23,420 nucleotides of DNA from positions 1-23,420 of the forward strand of contig CAZWFE010000036.1 of NCBI GenBank assembly GCA_964633145.1, read 5' to 3'. Position 1 is the first letter of the stretch. Every line of letters starts with the position of its first letter. Origin of the DNA: CAJXSD01 sp964633145 (lineage in GTDB: Bacteria > Pseudomonadota > Alphaproteobacteria > Rhodobacterales > Rhodobacteraceae). The notes below the pieces were generated by a model. That model was given only the letters and a program-made list of their open reading frames with translations. It made no database searches and was not told where the DNA came from. Shown here one piece after another: positions 21,150 through 23,420 of the stretch. The position numbers were made by a program, and so were the translations under genes.

Positions 21150-22508
21150 TTACACCGGTTCAGCGGTCAACCAAACCCCACCCTCAGGCCGCAGCGTCAA
21201 TACCATAACGGGGTCGGGTACCTTTCCAACAACAGGACGAAACCGAAATCTGGTTAGGATTGATGCCAAAATAATCACCGCCTCATTGATCGCGAATTGC
21301 GCCCCAATACAGACCCGTGGCCCATCAATAAACGGGATATAGGCAAAGCGATCTATGGATTTCGGATTTTCAAATCGCTCAGGAATAAACAAATCCGGAT
21401 CCTGCCATAGTAACCGCGACCGATGCAGCGCATATAGCGGCAGGATCATTGTATCGCCCTTGCGGATTTGGCGACCACACAAAACATCCCGATCCATTGC
21501 CGTGCGCGACACAATCGCAGCCGGTGGATACAAACGCATTGTTTCATCGATAATCTGACGGATAAACGGCAAATGTGCCAAATCGGCCTCGCCGGCAATC
21601 CGACCATTCAGTTGCCCCTTGGCCTCTTCAATCGCGCGCTCTTGGTAATGGGGGTGATTGGCCAACAAATATAATGCCCACGACAATGCCAAAGCGGTTG
21701 TTTCATGCCCCGCCAAAATGAACGTCAACAAATTGTCGCGCAGTTCATCTGTCGTCATACCGCGGTCGGTTTCGGGATCTTTGCTATGCACCAACAAATC
21801 TAACAAATCGCTGGCCATATCTGCGCTTGGCTTGGTTTTGCGGTCATTGATCACGCGATCAGCCTGCGCCTTTAGGTATTTCAATTCATGCGCTGCAATT
21901 GTGCGTTTGAACCGTGGCACCCAAGTTGGCGCATCGATCATATCCAACACAGTCATTTTTGCACCGGTTTCCAAATATCGCTCTAACGCACGATGCACCA
22001 TGTCACGATCCAGCCCATCGTTACCGGTAAATGTCACATCTGAAATTACCTCAAAGGTGGCCGTTGCCATTTCATCATGCAAATCGACAGCACCACGACC
22101 CGCCGCGGCAATACGATCGACCGAGCGCTGCGCCGCATGTGACATAATGGGCGATAAATTCCGGATATTGCGCGGGCTAAAGACTGGGGCCACCGCGCGG
22201 CGCTGCCAGCGCCAATGCGCGCCTTCGGCCACGAACATTGATTTGCCGATAGCAGGCCCCAAAACATTGCGTGTCGCCAAGGATTTCGGATAATTTCCAA
22301 CGTTATCCAACAAAATTTGCCGCATGGCACCCGGATCCATGATCATATGCCAGCGTTTGCCCGTAAATCCACTTAGGATCGGTTGTTGTAACGCAATATC
22401 GGGAATAATCGCCAATGCATTTTTTTGGACAGCACGAACTGATCCGATCAACCCAACTGGATTGTTGTGCATTTCCACTTTGGTCGGAACAAAATCAGAG
22501 GTGTCCAT
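21150..22508 (-). CDS. Cytochrome P450
   Basis: A 451-residue soluble-type haem monooxygenase. The I-helix oxygen-binding motif AGHETTAL, the K-helix ExxR (ETMRLYPP) and the haem-ligand loop FIDGPRVCIGA (Cys400, the FxxGxRxCxG consensus) are all present. The region HWRWQRRAVAPVFSPRNIRNL near residue 115 is the C-helix, which contacts the haem. Substrate and electron donor are unknown; no ferredoxin or reductase gene is adjacent. I chose the ATG at 22508 (MDTSDFVPT). The ATG at 22577 would add 23 residues and would run through the palindrome at 22548-22567, so it is less likely. It ends far from etfA and its own terminator is not obvious. Confidence 0.93.
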   Translation of the reverse strand: MDTSDFVPTKVEMHNNPVGLIGSVRAVQKNALAIIPDIALQQPILSGFTGKRWHMIMDPGAMRQILLDNVGNYPKSLATRNVLGPAIGKSMFVAEGAHWRWQRRAVAPVFSPRNIRNLSPIMSHAAQRSVDRIAAAGRGAVDLHDEMATATFEVISDVTFTGNDGLDRDMVHRALERYLETGAKMTVLDMIDAPTWVPRFKRTIAAHELKYLKAQADRVINDRKTKPSADMASDLLDLLVHSKDPETDRGMTTDELRDNLLTFILAGHETTALALSWALYLLANHPHYQERAIEEAKGQLNGRIAGEADLAHLPFIRQIIDETMRLYPPAAIVSRTAMDRDVLCGRQIRKGDTMILPLYALHRSRLLWQDPDLFIPERFENPKSIDRFAYIPFIDGPRVCIGAQFAINEAVIILASILTRFRFRPVVGKVPDPVMVLTLRPEGGVWLTAEPV

Positions 22509-22547
22509 TGAAAAACCATTTGCTAAACTACAAAAACGGTAGGCGCG

Positions 22548-22567
22548 ATATTGACCAAGGTCAATAT
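22548..22567. promoter_or_regulatory. Perfect 20-bp palindrome between P450 and lipoprotein genes
   Basis: ATATTGACC and GGTCAATAT are perfect 9-bp arms around AA. The core TTGAC-N4-GTCAA has the geometry of a CRP/FNR-family site (TTGAT-N4-ATCAA in FnrL), differing at one position per half-site. It lies 40 bp upstream of the P450 ATG and 70 bp upstream of the lipoprotein ATG, so it could control either or both. On the minus strand TTGACC (22564-22559) followed after 17 nt by TACCGT (22541-22536) could also be the P450 promoter. Confidence 0.6.
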
Positions 22568-22637
22568 AAGCTATCATAAATATGTTTCCAAACCGACAAA
22601 ACTGCTATAGCAGGTACACACTGAACGGGGGGACATT

Positions 22638-23231
22638 ATGAAATCTGCAATTCTAGCTGCATCACTATTTTTGGGGCTTGCTGCATGCACACCCCCTGTC
22701 AGCGACAAACCCGTTGTGCCCATTGGTGATTTTAGTTTGGGATATAACGTGGTCGTCGGCGACCAAATGGCCAAAGGCCCCCTATCGCGCACCGCAGATA
22801 CACAGGCGATCGCAACATCTTTGAAGACGGCAATTAATGAACGCCTGTCACGCTACGAAGGTGACAAACTGTACCATGTGGTGACACATGTTGACATGTA
22901 TGTGATGGGCCGCGCAGGTGTTCCATTTGTATTCAGCCCAAAAACCGCCTTGTTCGTGTCAATGACTGTTTGGGATGACGCGGCCCAAGCCAAATTAACC
23001 GAAACCCCGATACAACTGACATTGCTGGAAAACAGCAACTCTAAAAATTTCTTAGGCTCCGGACTGGGACAGACGGTCGAGGAACAAATCCAAAGCATGG
23101 CTGAAAGTGCCGCCTATCAAATTGAAAGCTGGCTGCGCAAACAAAACCGCGAACAAAATTGGTTCAATCCAGATGCGGATGTCCCACTTTATGCGCCCAC
23201 ACAGGCGGCAGAAAATGCGGATGCATCCTAA
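22638..23231 (+). CDS. Uncharacterised lipoprotein
   Basis: A 197-residue envelope protein of unknown function. A type II signal peptide with lipobox LAAC (14-17, lipidated Cys17) follows a short hydrophobic stretch. Beyond a Pro-rich linker the mature part has a mixed alpha/beta look: GYNVVVGDQM, SLKTAINERLSRY, KLYHVVTHVDMYVMGR, ALFVSMTVWDD and a C-terminal helix EEQIQSMAESAAYQIESWLRK. It resembles small lipoproteins seen in Rhodobacterales, but I cannot name a domain. The ATG at 22638 has GGGGGG about 6 nt upstream. It is divergent from the P450, with the 20-bp palindrome between them. No further gene lies before tuf (138 nt). Confidence 0.88.
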   Translation: MKSAILAASLFLGLAACTPPVSDKPVVPIGDFSLGYNVVVGDQMAKGPLSRTADTQAIATSLKTAINERLSRYEGDKLYHVVTHVDMYVMGRAGVPFVFSPKTALFVSMTVWDDAAQAKLTETPIQLTLLENSNSKNFLGSGLGQTVEEQIQSMAESAAYQIESWLRKQNREQNWFNPDADVPLYAPTQAAENADAS

Positions 23232-23369
23232 AGGCGATGCAATTTTGCAATGCCTGAGAGAAACTGCGCATATCACGCAAGATGGGCTTGATTTTTCGCT
23301 CTAATCCTTCTAAACGCGCGCCTGATGGAAACTGGGGCGATGCCCCCCAAACAAAGAGGCGCTTGACGC

Positions 23370-23420
23370 ATGGCAAAGGAAAAGTTTGACCGCAGTAAAC
23401 CCCACTGCAACATCGGCACA
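23370..23420 (+). CDS. tuf: Elongation factor Tu, N-terminal 17 residues only (cut by window edge)
   Basis: The ATG at 23370 begins MAKEKFDRSKPHCNIGT, which is the conserved start of bacterial EF-Tu just ahead of the G1 loop GHVDHGKTT, which would lie past the edge. EF-Tu carries aminoacyl-tRNA to the ribosome. The only ribosome-site-like bases are AGAGG (23355-23359) at 10 nt. The preceding 138 nt contain a GGGGC-GAT-GCCCC hairpin (23334-23346) but no promoter that I find convincing. Confidence 0.92.
   Translation, partial: MAKEKFDRSKPHCNIGT

Noticed and set aside
23288..23316. TTGATT-17-TAAACG as the tuf promoter
   Set aside because: Spacing fits but the -10 box matches consensus at only three bases, so I left it out of the feature list.
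1..23420. CRISPR array, insertion sequence, prophage or defence island
   Set aside because: No regularly spaced repeats, no transposase or integrase motifs and no stretch of atypical base usage were seen. Genes are housekeeping or metabolic throughout.

Overview
The window looks like an ordinary chromosomal segment of an alphaproteobacterium of the order Rhodobacterales (Roseobacter-like, with G+C near one half by eye). This is inferred from gene order (rpmH-rnpA-yidD ... ttcA ... yidC-MOSC-yihA-argB), the Rhodobacterales-style RnpA and ArgB N-termini, a HIG1-like twin-transmembrane protein beside a PduO-type adenosyltransferase, and EtfB-EtfA. I see no insertion sequence, prophage, CRISPR array or other sign of recent transfer. 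Coding density is very high and no gene-free stretch exceeds 300 bases.

Layout. Positions 1-53 hold the 5' part of a minus-strand tRNA-Arg(ACG), with its promoter and a 23-bp tandem repeat just upstream. From 149 to 3633 (minus) lies a tight three-gene operon: a TVP38/TMEM64 membrane protein, a MerA/Lpd-like flavin disulfide oxidoreductase and a sensor histidine kinase, with 1-nt gaps. A good sigma70-type promoter at 3806-3834 drives the plus-strand run rpmH, rnpA, yidD. After it come a possible 15-codon ORF, a DUF1127-like small protein, ttcA, an EAL-domain phosphodiesterase, yidC, a MOSC protein, yihA and argB. This run joins ribosome and RNase P components, membrane insertion (YidD, YidC), tRNA thiolation and ribosome assembly (YihA), with arginine synthesis at the end.

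From 11957 to 13386 a fatty-acid-hydroxylase-type membrane protein is translationally coupled to an iron-sulfur protein. A convergent SH3-domain secreted protein follows, then a divergent 2-hydroxyacid dehydrogenase. ParC (minus) is divergent from a short-chain dehydrogenase. The twin-TM protein and adenosyltransferase form a pair, followed by etfB-etfA with a clear terminator. A cytochrome P450 (minus) is divergent from an uncharacterised lipoprotein, with a perfect 20-bp palindrome between them. The right edge holds the first 17 codons of EF-Tu.

No wholly new system is evident. The items most worth a second look are: the P450/lipoprotein palindrome, the hairpins placed on or near the start codons of two neighbouring genes (DUF1127-like and ttcA), the tiny ORF with a very strong Shine-Dalgarno site, the coupled diiron hydroxylase/Fe-S pair, and the repeat at the tRNA-Arg promoter.
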